A stretch of DNA of 45,411 bases from Streptomyces albidus (ex Kaewkla and Franco 2022) (GTDB lineage Bacteria > Actinomycetota > Actinomycetes > Streptomycetales > Streptomycetaceae): contig NZ_JACBXA010000021.1 of assembly GCF_013870515.1 (NCBI RefSeq), positions 1 to 45,411 on the forward strand. Reading direction: 5' to 3'. Under the pieces are notes generated by a model. The model was not told where the DNA came from. It saw nothing but the letters and a program-made list of their open reading frames with translations, and ran no database searches. Below, one piece after another: positions 8,322 through 16,628 of the stretch. Position numbers and translations under genes: made by a program. Position 1 is the stretch's first letter. Each line of letters begins with the position of its first letter.

Positions 8322-9425
8322 ATGGCGAGCACGCGGCGGCCGGGAACCGAGGCGGAGCCACGCACCGGGCCGTCTCCCGGGAGGTCCGCAGCAGCGGACC
8401 CGGCAGCCGGTGCCTCAGCCGGCGCCCGTCCCACCAGTCGTGACGTCGCCCGGCACGCGAACGTCTCCCAGGCGACGGTCTCCCTCGTACTGGGCGGGAA
8501 GTGGCAGGGCCGGGTCTCACCCGGAACGGCTGAAACCGTTCGCTCCGCCGCCCGCACACTCGGCTATCGGCCCAACCTGGCCGCTCGCAGTCTGCGGCTC
8601 GGCCGCACCCGCACCGCGCTGCTCGTCGTCCCGGCGCTGACCCACGACTACTTCGCGCGGGTCCACACGGGCGCTTCACGCGTCGCCACCGAGCACGACT
8701 TCGGCGTGGTGCTCTACCCCTCCCCCGAGGGAACGGGGCCGGCCGTCGACCCCTTCGGGTCCGCAAGAGCGGCGCTCGACGGCGTGATCGCCTCGTCGAT
8801 GGCTCCGGAGGCGCTGGCCGCACTCCGCGACGGCGGCCAGCTGCCCCTGGTCATGCTCGACAGCGATCCGGAGGGCGACCGCGCGGCCGCCACCGTCAAC
8901 CTCGACATCGCCGACGGCATGCACCAGGCCGCCGCCCACCTGCTCGGCCTGGGCCACCGGCGCATCGCTCACATCGCCGCCGCGGTGGACAGCTGGACCT
9001 TCGGCGTACGGGCGCGCGCGCTGGCACGGGCCGTCGCAGGCACCGCGGGGAGGCTCGTGGGGACCGAGCGCTCCGGATTGAGCGTCGAGGACGCGCTGGA
9101 GGCCGCCACACGGGCTCTGGCGGCGCGGCCCCGGCCCACCGCACTGATCTGTGACGACGACCTGCTGGCCGCGGGAGCCTGCAAGGCGGCACGGCGGCTG
9201 GGGCTTCGTGTGCCCGAGGACGTGTCCGTGACGGGATTCGACGATCTGAGCCTGGCCACGGCTCTGGAGCCGGAGCTGACAACCGTGCGGCTGCCCGCGG
9301 AGGAAGTCGGCGCGGAGGGCATGCGCGCACTGCTGGCCGTCCTGGACGGACGACGGGCCAACTCCCCCGTGCTCCCCGTCCAGTTGGTAAGGCGGGGCTC
9401 CACGGCCGCTCCCGCCGACGCGTGA
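8322..9425 (+). CDS. LacI/GalR-family transcriptional regulator
   Basis: This is a one-component DNA-binding repressor that senses a small molecule, often a sugar or nucleoside. The 367-residue protein has an unusual 36-residue Ala/Gly/Pro-rich N-terminal extension. A canonical LacI helix-turn-helix follows (TSRDVARHANVSQATVSLVL, about 38-57) with the hinge GYRPNLAARSL. The periplasmic-binding-protein-like sensor ends with PEDVSVTGFDDLSLATALEP and TTVRLPAEEVG. The ATG at 8322 has GGAAGGAG eight bases upstream. It is divergent from the MFS gene, suggesting that it controls that gene and itself. It sits inside the Pup-proteasome cluster, but there is no sequence evidence that it controls pafA or prcBA. 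Confidence 0.9.
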   Translation: MASTRRPGTEAEPRTGPSPGRSAAADPAAGASAGARPTSRDVARHANVSQATVSLVLGGKWQGRVSPGTAETVRSAARTLGYRPNLAARSLRLGRTRTALLVVPALTHDYFARVHTGASRVATEHDFGVVLYPSPEGTGPAVDPFGSARAALDGVIASSMAPEALAALRDGGQLPLVMLDSDPEGDRAAATVNLDIADGMHQAAAHLLGLGHRRIAHIAAAVDSWTFGVRARALARAVAGTAGRLVGTERSGLSVEDALEAATRALAARPRPTALICDDDLLAAGACKAARRLGLRVPEDVSVTGFDDLSLATALEPELTTVRLPAEEVGAEGMRALLAVLDGRRANSPVLPVQLVRRGSTAAPADA

Positions 9426-9476
9426 ACGGTGCCGGTGCCTCGCGCGGCGGGCCGTCCCTCCTCACCGCACAATGCG

Positions 9477-9514
9477 ACGTGCCCCGGCAGGTGTTGAGAC
9501 CTGCCGGGGCACGT
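9477..9514. terminator. Bidirectional terminator between LacI gene and prcA
   Basis: ACGTGCCCCGGCAGGT and its exact complement form a perfect 16-pair stem with a 6-base loop. It lies between the convergent LacI-type regulator (stop 9425) and prcA (stop 9537) and probably ends both transcripts. Confidence 0.9.
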
Positions 9515-9536
9515 GACGCGCTGAGATGAGAGCTCG

Positions 9537-10301
9537 CTACTCCTCCGAGTCGGAGTCCGACGAGTCCTTGGATCCGCCGTCGCCGGAGGACGAGCCGGCA
9601 CCGTCCTCCCCGAGGAGACGCGCGAGCTGGCTGCCCAGCACACGCTTGAACTTGCGCTGCTGCTGACGGCTGCGGTCGAGCAGAGCGACCTCCAACTGGT
9701 CCGCGGTCAGCTCCCGTTCACCGCCGTTGTTGTCCCTCGCCAGGGACTCCATGCCGAGCTTGACGGCCTCCGCCAGCGTCATGTCGTCGCGATGGCGCTG
9801 TTCCAGGTAGCTGTTGATCTGATCGGAGTTGCCGCCGACGGCGAGCGAACCGTGCTCGTCCACGATCGAGCCGTCGTGGGGCAGCCGGTAGATCTGGTCG
9901 TCCTCGGGCGCGGCACCGACCTCGGCGACGATCAGCTCCACCTCGTACGGCTTCTCGGCCGCACTGGAGAAGATGGTGCCCAGCGTCTGCGCGTAGACGT
10001 TCGCCAGACCGCGAGCCGTCACGTCGGCCCGGTCGTAGGTGAAGCCCCGCAGATCCGCGTAACGCACGCCGCCGATACGGAGGTTCTCGAACTCGTTGTA
10101 CTTGCCGACCGCGGCGAAGGCGATGCGGTCGTAGATCTCGCTGATCTTGTGCAGCGACCGCGAGGGGTTCTCGGCGACGAACACGATGCCGTCGGTGTAC
10201 TGCAGCACGACCACGCTGCGGCCCCGCGCGATGCCCTTGCGGGCGTACTCGGCGCGGTCCGCCATGGCCTGCTGGGGTGAGACGTAGAACGGCGTCGACA
10301 C
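9537..10301 (-). CDS. prcA: 20S proteasome alpha subunit PrcA
   Basis: PrcA forms the heptameric outer rings of the 20S proteasome and docks the ARC/Mpa ATPase. The 254-residue product begins with the actinobacterial gate-forming sequence [20 protein letters not shown]. The alpha-type core follows, with [34 protein letters not shown]. The tail is acidic, rich in Ser, Asp and Gly ([18 protein letters not shown]). There is no N-terminal catalytic Thr, as expected. The GTG start has GGAAGGGA about 14 bases away; ATG codon 13 is an alternative, but the extended N-terminus is conserved. prcB ends 56 bases upstream. Confidence 0.97.
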   Translation of the reverse strand: MSTPFYVSPQQAMADRAEYARKGIARGRSVVVLQYTDGIVFVAENPSRSLHKISEIYDRIAFAAVGKYNEFENLRIGGVRYADLRGFTYDRADVTARGLANVYAQTLGTIFSSAAEKPYEVELIVAEVGAAPEDDQIYRLPHDGSIVDEHGSLAVGGNSDQINSYLEQRHRDDMTLAEAVKLGMESLARDNNGGERELTADQLEVALLDRSRQQQRKFKRVLGSQLARLLGEDGAGSSSGDGGSKDSSDSDSEE

Positions 10302-10357
10302 CGGCTATCCGTCCCTTCCTGTCCTGTCTGAGAGGGCGCAGAAGACCCCCGTGGCCA

Positions 10358-11203
10358 TTAGGAGATCGGGGCCTGCGGCCCGTCGGGCCGCTGGAGCCGG
10401 CCTTCGTGCATCGTGCGGACGAGCTCGGCGACCTCGTCCTCGCTCAGCCTGCGGCAGCCCTCGTCGTCGATGACCGTGACGATCGGGTAGATCCGCCGGG
10501 TCATGTCCGGGCCGCCCGTCGCGGAGTCGTCGTCCGCCGCGTCGTAGAGGGCCTGGAGCACGACCGTGCAGACCTCCTGCTCCGTCAGGTCGTCCCGGTG
10601 CAGCTTCTTCAGCGAACCGCGGGCGAAGACCGAACCGGATCCGACGGCGGAGAACCCTGTCTCCTCGGAACGGCCGCCCGTCACGTCGTAGGAGAAGATC
10701 CGGCCTTTCGCACGGTCCACGTCGTAACCCGCGAAGACGGGGACGACCGCGAGACCCTGCATCGCCATGCCGAGGTTGCTGCGGATCATCGTGGAGAGCC
10801 TGTTGGCCTTGCCCTCCAGGGAGAGACCCGAGCCCTCCACCTTCTCGAAGTGCTCCAGCTCGAGCTGGAAGAGCTTGACCATCTCCACCGCGAGGCCGGC
10901 CGTGCCGGCGATTCCGACTGCGGAGTACTCGTCAGCCGGGAACACCTTCTCGATGTCCCGCTGAGCGATGACGTTGCCCATGGTCGCTCGCCTGTCCCCC
11001 GCGAGCACCACGCCGCCGGGGTAGGTCGCCGCGACGATGGTGGTGCCGTGCGGGACCTGGACGGCACCCTCGACGGGGGGCATGGGGCGGCTGCCTGGCA
11101 GCACGTCCGGGGCGTGCTCGGACAGGAAATCCATGAACGAGGACGAGCCTGGCGTCAGGAAGGCAGCCGGCAGACGCCCTGTGTCACGAGTGTTGGCTTC
11201 CAC
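10358..11203 (-). CDS. prcB: 20S proteasome beta subunit PrcB (catalytic)
   Basis: PrcB is the peptidase subunit of the inner rings. The 281-residue precursor carries a 53-residue propeptide. It is predicted to self-cleave before Thr54 in [14 protein letters not shown], leaving a mature N-terminal threonine nucleophile. GDRRATMGN holds the conserved Asp/Arg region, and Lys of the catalytic set lies in DIEKVF. The start is GTG at 11203 with GGAAGGAA upstream; the longer in-frame extension is not protein-like. It lies upstream of prcA in the same transcript. A stable hairpin (11287-11322) separates it from pup, so pup and prcBA expression may be partly uncoupled. Confidence 0.96.
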   Translation of the reverse strand: MEANTRDTGRLPAAFLTPGSSSFMDFLSEHAPDVLPGSRPMPPVEGAVQVPHGTTIVAATYPGGVVLAGDRRATMGNVIAQRDIEKVFPADEYSAVGIAGTAGLAVEMVKLFQLELEHFEKVEGSGLSLEGKANRLSTMIRSNLGMAMQGLAVVPVFAGYDVDRAKGRIFSYDVTGGRSEETGFSAVGSGSVFARGSLKKLHRDDLTEQEVCTVVLQALYDAADDDSATGGPDMTRRIYPIVTVIDDEGCRRLSEDEVAELVRTMHEGRLQRPDGPQAPIS

Positions 11204-11260
11204 ACGTTTCCTTCCACGAGTCGGAAGTCGAGTCAGAGGAGATCTTGGAATGCTGCACGG

Positions 11261-11266
11261 ACCATA
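11261..11266 (-). promoter_or_regulatory. Possible -10 box upstream of prcB
   Basis: TATGGT on the minus strand lies 57 bases before the prcB start, beyond the pup terminator-like hairpin, with a GATGAC-like -35 about 15 bases upstream. The spacing is short, so this is only a candidate for a separate prcBA promoter. Confidence 0.3.
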
Positions 11267-11286
11267 CCCGGAGGCACGAATGTCAT

Positions 11287-11322
11287 CCGTCCTGCGCCCC
11301 CGGCGACGGGGACGCAGGACGG
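11287..11322 (-). terminator. Hairpin between pup and prcB
   Basis: CCGTCCTGCG pairs with CGCAGGACGG (10 bp), and inside it CCCC pairs with GGGG around GGCGAC. The hairpin begins 12 bases after the pup stop, so it is an efficient-looking terminator or attenuator inside the pup-prcB-prcA order. Confidence 0.65.
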
Positions 11323-11334
11323 TGATCACGCGCC

Positions 11335-11553
11335 TTACTCTCCGCCCTTCTGAACGAACGACCTCACGAAGTCCTCGGCGTTCTCTTCAAGGACGTCATC
11401 GATCTCGTCGAGAACGGAGTCCACGTCATCCGAGAGCGCCTCCTGACGCTCCTTGAGGTCTTCGGAGACCTGCGTCTCCTCCGCCTGCTCCTCGGTGTCC
11501 TCGGTCTGACGTGTGGCCTTCTGCTGGCCGCCGCCTGTGTCCTTGGTCGCCAT
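11335..11553 (-). CDS. pup: Prokaryotic ubiquitin-like protein Pup
   Basis: Pup is the protein modifier attached to substrate lysines by PafA, and it targets them to the ARC-proteasome. The 72-residue product has a disordered Gln/Thr/Glu-rich N-terminus ([20 protein letters not shown]). Its ARC-binding helical region is [20 protein letters not shown], and the C-terminus is [11 protein letters not shown]. The last codon is GAG followed by TAA, so the protein ends in Glu rather than Gln and needs no deamidation before ligation. The ATG at 11553 has GAGGGAT directly upstream; the 30-codon in-frame extension is not conserved-looking. It lies between dop and prcB. Confidence 0.97.
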   Translation of the reverse strand: MATKDTGGGQQKATRQTEDTEEQAEETQVSEDLKERQEALSDDVDSVLDEIDDVLEENAEDFVRSFVQKGGE

Positions 11554-11576
11554 ATCCCTCACCCCGCTCGGTTCGG

Positions 11577-11606
11577 TGTACGCGTGACGTACAAGATCAG
11601 ACCCTA
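11577..11606 (-). promoter_or_regulatory. Candidate pup promoter with adjacent palindrome
   Basis: TAGGGT on the minus strand (11601-11606) is a good actinobacterial -10 box about 47 bases before the pup start. Just downstream, TGTACG and CGTACA are inverted repeats around five bases (11577-11593), near the expected transcription start. No clear -35 is seen. The palindrome could be an operator, but TACG motifs are common in this genome. Confidence 0.4.
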
Positions 11607-11691
11607 CAAGCAGGGACTGACATCGGCCCTTCACTTCTCCCAACGTCAGAGGGCCACCCCGGTGATTCCCGTTTCCGGCGGCCGATAGCCC

Positions 11692-13206
11692 TCATCGGCC
11701 TCCGGAAAGCACTCTCACCAGGTCCTCCGCGGTGCTGCAGCGGTCCAAAAGCTCCTTCACGTGGTCCCGGGTACCCCGAAGCGGCTCGAGTGTGGGTACC
11801 CGTTGCAGAGAGTCACGGCCGGGGAGGTCGAAGATGACCGAGTCCCACGAAGCAGCGGCCACGTCGTCCGCGTACTGCTCCAGGCAGCGGCCACGGAAAT
11901 AGGCGCGGGTGTCCTCCGGGGGCTTGCCCACCGCCCGCTGCACGTCCGACTCGTCGAGCAGCCGCTGGATGTTGCCGCGGTTCGCGAGGCGGTTGTACAG
12001 GCCCTTGTCGGCCCTTACGTCGGCGTACTGCAGGTCAACGAGGTGCAGCCGCGCCGCGTCCCATTCGAGCTGGTCGCGGCGGCGGTAGCCCTCCATCAGC
12101 TCACGCTTCGCGACCCAGTCCAGCTCACTGGAGAGGCTCATCGGGTCCTGCTCCAGCCTGGAGAGCACGTCCTCCCAGCGGGTCAGCACGTCCTTGGTCT
12201 GCTCGTCGGCGTCGGCGCCCCAGCGCTCCTCGACGTACTTGCGCGCCAGCTCGCAGTACTCCATCTGCAACTGCACGCCCGTGAGCGTGCGGCCGCTGCG
12301 CAGTGTGATCAGACGGCCCAGCGTGGGGTCGTGCGAGACCTGGTGGAGCGTGCGTACGGGCTGGTCGACGGCGAGGTCGACGGCGATGAAGCCGTCCTCG
12401 ATCATCGACAGGACCAGCGCCGTGGTGCCCAGCTTGAGGTAGGTGGAGATCTCGGAGAGATTCGCGTCCCCGATGATCACGTGCAGCCGGCGGTACTTCT
12501 CCGCGTCCGCGTGGGGCTCGTCCCGGGTGTTGATGATCGGCCGCTTCAGCGTCGTCTCGAGGCCGACCTCGACCTCGAAGTAGTCGGCGCGCTGGCTGAG
12601 CTGGAAGCCGTGCTCGCTGCCGTCCTGGCCGAGTCCGACTCGCCCCGCACCGCAGACCACCTGCCGGGAGACGAAGAAGGGCGTCAGGTGCCGCACGATG
12701 TCGGAGAACGCGGTCTCCCGCTTCATCAGGTAGTTCTCGTGCGTGCCGTAGGAGGCGCCCTTGTTGTCGGTGTTGTTCTTGTAGAGGTGGATCGGCTGGG
12801 TGCCGGGGACCTCGGCGGCGCGCTCGGCGGCCTCCGCCATGATCCGCTCCCCCGCCTTGTCCCACAGGACGGCGTCGAGGGGGTTGGTGATCTCCGGCGA
12901 GCTGTACTCGGGGTGGGCGTGGTCGACGTAGAGGCGGGCTCCGTTGGTGAGGATCACGTTGGCGAGGCCGATGTCCTCGTCGGTGAGCTGGCTCGCGTCG
13001 GCCGATTCCCGTGCCAGGTCGAACCCGCGGGCGTCCCGCAGGGGGTTCTCCTCCTCGAAGTCCCAGCGGGCACGGCGCGCCCGGTGCATCGCCGCGGCGT
13101 AGGCGTTGACGATCTGGGATGAGGTGAGCATGGCATTGGCGTTGGGGTGGCCGGGCACGGAGATCCCGTACTCGGTCTCGATGCCCATTACTCGCCGTAC
13201 GGTCAT
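11692..13206 (-). CDS. dop: Depupylase / Pup deamidase Dop
   Basis: Dop hydrolyses Pup from conjugates and, where Pup ends in Gln, deamidates it. Because Pup here ends in Glu, depupylation is the expected main role. The 504-residue protein is homologous to PafA. Its signature is [13 protein letters not shown] (Glu10), and [14 protein letters not shown] contains the catalytic Asp95. Between them is the Dop-specific loop, about residues 41-80, rich in Arg, Asp and Glu. [17 protein letters not shown] and [17 protein letters not shown] match the shared core. The ATG at 13206 has AAGGAGG five bases upstream, decisive over the longer frame. It lies upstream of pup, 138 bases away. Confidence 0.97.
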   Translation of the reverse strand: MTVRRVMGIETEYGISVPGHPNANAMLTSSQIVNAYAAAMHRARRARWDFEEENPLRDARGFDLARESADASQLTDEDIGLANVILTNGARLYVDHAHPEYSSPEITNPLDAVLWDKAGERIMAEAAERAAEVPGTQPIHLYKNNTDNKGASYGTHENYLMKRETAFSDIVRHLTPFFVSRQVVCGAGRVGLGQDGSEHGFQLSQRADYFEVEVGLETTLKRPIINTRDEPHADAEKYRRLHVIIGDANLSEISTYLKLGTTALVLSMIEDGFIAVDLAVDQPVRTLHQVSHDPTLGRLITLRSGRTLTGVQLQMEYCELARKYVEERWGADADEQTKDVLTRWEDVLSRLEQDPMSLSSELDWVAKRELMEGYRRRDQLEWDAARLHLVDLQYADVRADKGLYNRLANRGNIQRLLDESDVQRAVGKPPEDTRAYFRGRCLEQYADDVAAASWDSVIFDLPGRDSLQRVPTLEPLRGTRDHVKELLDRCSTAEDLVRVLSGGR

Positions 13207-13384
13207 GCGGCCCTCCTTGCCCGGCGGAGGCCCACCGATGGGCCACCGCTCAAGTCCCGCTGTGCACCGTGCCCGTGTGCGTTCCGTCCCCGAGCACTGC
13301 ACGCAGAGGTACTACGCACGAGCCTAGAACGCACGGACTGAAGTCGGGAGATCACTCAGCGGACTTCCTCAGACTGCTCAAAAA

Positions 13385-13453
13385 CGATCCGGCCACGGAC
13401 GCCCTCCCCCTGCCTTCGGCGAGGGTCCACACTGGGCGTCCGCAGCCGGATCG
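13385..13453 (-). terminator. Long hairpin after arc
   Basis: Beginning nine bases after the arc stop, CGATCCGGC pairs with GCCGGATCG (9 bp). After a three-base internal loop on each side, GGACGCCC pairs with GGGCGTCC (8 bp). The apical part contains a further GCC-TTC-GGC stem. It separates arc from dop, leaving 178 bases for a dop promoter. Confidence 0.75.
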
Positions 13454-13461
13454 CTATCTGC

Positions 13462-15228
13462 TTACAAGTACTGACCGGTGTTGGCCACGGTGTCGATGGA
13501 GCGACCCGTGTCCGCGCCCTGCTTTCCGGTGACCAGCGTGCGGATGTAGACGATCCGCTCGCCCTTCTTGCCGGAGATGCGGGCCCAGTCGTCGGGGTTG
13601 GTCGTGTTCGGAAGGTCCTCGTTCTCCTTGAACTCGTCCACGCAAGCGGCGAGCAGATGGGAGACGCGCAGACCCTTCTGGTTCTGGTCGAGGTAGGCCT
13701 TGATGGCCATCTTCTTCGCCCGGCCGACGATGTTCTCGATCATGGCGCCGGAGTTGAAGTCCTTGAAGTAGAGAACTTCCTTGTCGCCGTTGGCGTACGT
13801 GACTTCGAGGAAGCGGTTCTCTTCGGACTCCGCGTACATCTGCTCCACGACGGACTGGATCATGGCGTCGACCGCGGCGTTGGCGTTGCCGCCGTTCTCG
13901 GAGACGTCGTCCGTGTGCAGCGGGAGGTTCGGGGTGAGGTACTTCGAGAAGATGTCCTTCGCGGCCTCGGCGTCGGGACGCTCGATCTTGATCTTCACGT
14001 CGAGTCGGCCCGGGCGCAGGATCGCCGGGTCGATCATGTCCTCGCGGTTGGAGGCACCGATGACGATCACGTTCTCGAGGCCTTCGACACCGTCGATCTC
14101 GGAGAGCAGCTGCGGAACGATGGTGTTCTCCACGTCCGAGCTGACGCCCGAGCCGCGAGTGCGGAAGAGGGAGTCCATCTCGTCGAAGAAGACGATGACG
14201 GGCGTGCCCTCGCTCGCCTTCTCTCTCGCCCGCTGGAAGACCAGGCGGATGTGCCGCTCGGTCTCGCCCACGTACTTGTTGAGGAGCTCCGGGCCCTTGA
14301 TGTTGAGGAAGTAGCTCTTGCCCTGGGGCTTGCCGGTGACCTCTGCGACCTTCTTCGCCAGCGAGTTGGCGACCGCCTTCGCGATGAGGGTCTTACCGCA
14401 ACCGGGAGGCCCGTAGAGCAGGACGCCCTTGGGCGGGCGGAGTTCGTGCTCCTTGAAGAGATCCGGGTGCAGGTACGGGAGTTCGACCGCGTCGCGGATC
14501 ATCTCGATCTGCCCGCGCAGCCCACCGATCTTGGCGTAGTCGATGTCCGGGACCTCTTCGAGGACCAGCTCCTCGACCTCGCTCTTCGGAACGATCTCGA
14601 AGACGTAGCCGGAGCGGGGCTCGAGCAGCAGCGCGTCACCGGCGCGGAGAGTGGACTCGAGCAGCGGCTCGGCGAGGCGCACCACGCGCTCCTCGTCGGT
14701 GTGCCCGACGACGAGAGCACGCTCGCCGTCCTCGAGGACCTCCTTGAGCGTGACGATGTCTCCGGCACGCTCGAACTCCATGGCGTCGACCACGTTGAGC
14801 GCTTCGTTGAGCATCAGTTCCTGGCCGCGCCGGAGCTCCTCGAGCTCGACGCTGGGACTGACGTTCACACGGAGCTTGCGGCCACCGGTGAAGATGTCCG
14901 CCGTGCCGTCGTCGTTCGCCTGCAGAAAAACTCCGAAGCCGGCCGGCGGCTGAGCAAGACGGTCGACCTCTTCCTTGAGAGCCACGATCTGATCGCGGGC
15001 CTCACGGAGAGTGTTGGAGAGTCGCTCGTTCTGCGCTGAGACTCCGGCCAGATTGGTCTGCAGCTCGACGATCCGCTCCTCAAGAATCCGAGTGTGTCGC
15101 GGAGAGTCGGCGAGCTTGCGGCGCAGGACGGCGATTTCCTGCTCGAGATACGCGACCTGGCCGGCGGGGTCTTCTGAACCCCGACCAGGCCGGATGCCGC
15201 GGTTGATGTCGTCGTCGTGGGCTGCCAC
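13462..15228 (-). CDS. arc: Proteasome-associated AAA+ ATPase ARC (Mpa)
   Basis: ARC/Mpa is the ring ATPase that binds Pup on tagged substrates, unfolds them and feeds them to PrcAB. The 588-residue protein has a Pup-binding coiled coil (about 23-92) and tandem OB domains (about 95-225). The AAA+ module has Walker A GPPGCGKT (273-280), Walker B VIVFFDE (344-350) and a RPGRLD arginine-finger region. The C-terminus is NTGQYL, whose penultimate-type Tyr docks in the alpha ring. Of two GTG codons three residues apart, 15228 has GGAGGAGGTGAGG at a suitable distance and gives the usual MAAHDDD start. It is divergent from a ferredoxin gene. Confidence 0.97.
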   Translation of the reverse strand: MAAHDDDINRGIRPGRGSEDPAGQVAYLEQEIAVLRRKLADSPRHTRILEERIVELQTNLAGVSAQNERLSNTLREARDQIVALKEEVDRLAQPPAGFGVFLQANDDGTADIFTGGRKLRVNVSPSVELEELRRGQELMLNEALNVVDAMEFERAGDIVTLKEVLEDGERALVVGHTDEERVVRLAEPLLESTLRAGDALLLEPRSGYVFEIVPKSEVEELVLEEVPDIDYAKIGGLRGQIEMIRDAVELPYLHPDLFKEHELRPPKGVLLYGPPGCGKTLIAKAVANSLAKKVAEVTGKPQGKSYFLNIKGPELLNKYVGETERHIRLVFQRAREKASEGTPVIVFFDEMDSLFRTRGSGVSSDVENTIVPQLLSEIDGVEGLENVIVIGASNREDMIDPAILRPGRLDVKIKIERPDAEAAKDIFSKYLTPNLPLHTDDVSENGGNANAAVDAMIQSVVEQMYAESEENRFLEVTYANGDKEVLYFKDFNSGAMIENIVGRAKKMAIKAYLDQNQKGLRVSHLLAACVDEFKENEDLPNTTNPDDWARISGKKGERIVYIRTLVTGKQGADTGRSIDTVANTGQYL

Positions 15229-15265
15229 GGTCCTCACCTCCTCCAGGGGGAGCTGGACGTTCCTG

Positions 15266-15298
15266 ACCCTACCTGGACCGGTACGGGTTGAAACCCTA
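15266..15298 (-). promoter_or_regulatory. Candidate arc promoter boxes
   Basis: Two TAGGGT boxes occur on the minus strand (15266-15271 and 15293-15298), upstream of the arc GTG. The nearer one has a GTTTCA-like -35 at 17 bases spacing. Both are plausible -10 elements; which is used cannot be decided from sequence. Confidence 0.35.
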
Positions 15299-15371
15299 GA
15301 TCACAAAGACGGTCATGGTGTGTCTGATCTTCACCCTTGCGCGCTCCCTCACGCCAGGGAATACCCACCCA

Positions 15372-15401
15372 TGACCATCCGAAAGCGGCCGGTTGTAGGG
15401 T
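15372..15401 (+). promoter_or_regulatory. Candidate ferredoxin promoter
   Basis: TGACCA (15372-15377) and TAGGGT (15396-15401) are separated by 18 bases, about 70 bases before the ferredoxin start, in the region shared with the divergent arc gene. Confidence 0.4.
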
Positions 15402-15469
15402 CGAGATGGTCAACACCCCTTGATGGGCGGCAGCTTTCCATCACGAACGCAGGAACGGCAGGCGACAGG

Positions 15470-15757
15470 ATGAGCTCCGGGAACGACGCACTCGAGGTCT
15501 GGATCGACCAGGACCTGTGCACCGGCGACGGCATCTGCGCGCAGTACGCACCCGAGGTGTTCGAGCTGGACATCGACGGGTTGGCCTATGTGAAGAACGG
15601 CGAGGACGAGCTCCTCCAGGACAAGGGCGCGGCCACTCCCGTGCCCCTTCCACTCCTCAACGACGTGGTGGATTCCGCCAAGGAGTGCCCCGGGGACTGC
15701 ATCCACGTCCGCCGGGTTTCGGACAGCGTCGAGGTCTACGGACCCGAGGCGGAATGA
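15470..15757 (+). CDS. [3Fe-4S]-type ferredoxin
   Basis: This is a small electron carrier of the kind that often serves cytochromes P450. The 95-residue acidic protein has Cys17 and Cys23 in LCTGDGICAQYAPEVFELD and Cys73 in ECPGDCIHV. A Cys-x5-Cys ... Cys-Pro pattern, with no Cys at the usual fourth position of the first motif, indicates a three-iron cluster. Cys77 is an extra cysteine. The ATG at 15470 follows GGCAGGCGACAGG and gives the compact family length; a longer in-frame extension is rejected. The gene is divergent from arc. No P450 or reductase is in the window, so the partner is unknown. Confidence 0.9.
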   Translation: MSSGNDALEVWIDQDLCTGDGICAQYAPEVFELDIDGLAYVKNGEDELLQDKGAATPVPLPLLNDVVDSAKECPGDCIHVRRVSDSVEVYGPEAE

Positions 15758-15780
15758 CACGGGGAGTGACGGCGGAGCAC

Positions 15781-15795
15781 GTTCGGTAGCCGAAC
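15781..15795. terminator. Small hairpin between convergent genes
   Basis: GTTCGG-TAG-CCGAAC forms a six-pair stem with a three-base loop between the ferredoxin stop and the stop of the convergent secreted-protein gene. It is weak but well placed. Confidence 0.35.
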
Positions 15796-15824
15796 GGAAG
15801 GGCCGGGAAGGGTCTGTTGGCTCC

Positions 15825-16394
15825 TCAGACGCTTTCCGGGCTCCCGGCGACGGGAGCGGCCTCGAGCGCGAACTTCCCGTCCTTCCACTCCCACTTCACC
15901 TTCCGCTGCTTGTCCGGGCAGCAGCTCGGCACGGACGGGGACGAGTAGCCGAGAAGCTTCGCGGAGACGGTGGTGCCGCGGACCTTCAGGTCCTGCACGG
16001 TCATCCGCTCCTTGGTGCGCAGCATCGTGGCGACCACGCGCGGGGGCTTGTCGGGTTCGGCGGCGGAAGCCAGCACGAAGAGGGCGTTGGGCGGCGAGCC
16101 CGTACCGGAGTGGCAGCGCACGGATGCGACCGTCTCGCTGCGTCCGTCGCCGTCGAAATCGGCGGAACCCTGGTCCACGACAACGACCTTGGCCTGCGGG
16201 CCGCGGCCGCAATTCACCGGGAAATCGGCCTTCTTCGGGTTCGGGCCCGGCGCGGCGGAGGTCGTGGTGAGGGTGGGCTGGGCGGTGGCGTCCGCGGGCT
16301 GGATCAGCGCCGAGGCGCCGACGACGGCGGCGAGAGCCACGGCAGTGCTCAGCCAGTGCACCATGCGGGTACGGGTGTGCGGCAGTTCCGTCAC
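15825..16394 (-). CDS. Secreted or membrane-anchored protein of unknown function
   Basis: I do not recognise a named family. The 189-residue product has a positively charged start and a hydrophobic signal or anchor segment (MVHWLSTAVALAAVVGASAL, about 11-30) with a possible cleavage after ADA. The exported part contains an Asp-rich loop ADFDGDGRSE resembling calcium-binding FG-GAP/EF-like loops. It also has four cysteines (NCGRG, VRCHS, SCCPDK) suited to disulphides, and ends in a beta-like WEWKDGKFALE strand. The GTG at 16394 has AGGAG ten bases upstream; ATG codon 11 is an alternative. It is convergent with the ferredoxin gene. Export is inferred, the role unknown. Confidence 0.75.
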   Translation of the reverse strand: MTELPHTRTRMVHWLSTAVALAAVVGASALIQPADATAQPTLTTTSAAPGPNPKKADFPVNCGRGPQAKVVVVDQGSADFDGDGRSETVASVRCHSGTGSPPNALFVLASAAEPDKPPRVVATMLRTKERMTVQDLKVRGTTVSAKLLGYSSPSVPSCCPDKQRKVKWEWKDGKFALEAAPVAGSPESV

Positions 16395-16602
16395 GCCGGG
16401 TGACTCCTGTGAGAAGTGTGCTTGGGGGTGCCCAGCATCGTGCCATACGTCACACGGCATCGGAACGGCCGGGTCCGCAGTTCTGCGGGACTTTTCTGAC
16501 GCCCCGTCACTCTCCGCCCGGCGCGCCGTCGTTGCCCGGCCCTGCTCGGCGTCTGCCCGGCGGGGTTCCGTCAACGCTGCGGCTCCGCCACCGAGTTAGT
16601 GG

Positions 16603-16620
16603 CTGGGCGGCGGAGCCCAG
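16603..16620 (-). terminator. Hairpin after trmI
   Basis: CTGGGC-GGCGGA-GCCCAG makes a six-pair stem nine bases past the trmI stop codon. It is modest in size but correctly placed to end the S2P-trmI transcript. Confidence 0.45.
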
Positions 16621-16628
16621 TGCGTTGC

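Noticed and set aside
9537..10301. Later prcA start at the internal ATG (codon 13)
   Set aside because: The preceding [12 protein letters not shown] is the conserved gate-forming N-terminus of actinobacterial alpha subunits, so the GTG start is kept.
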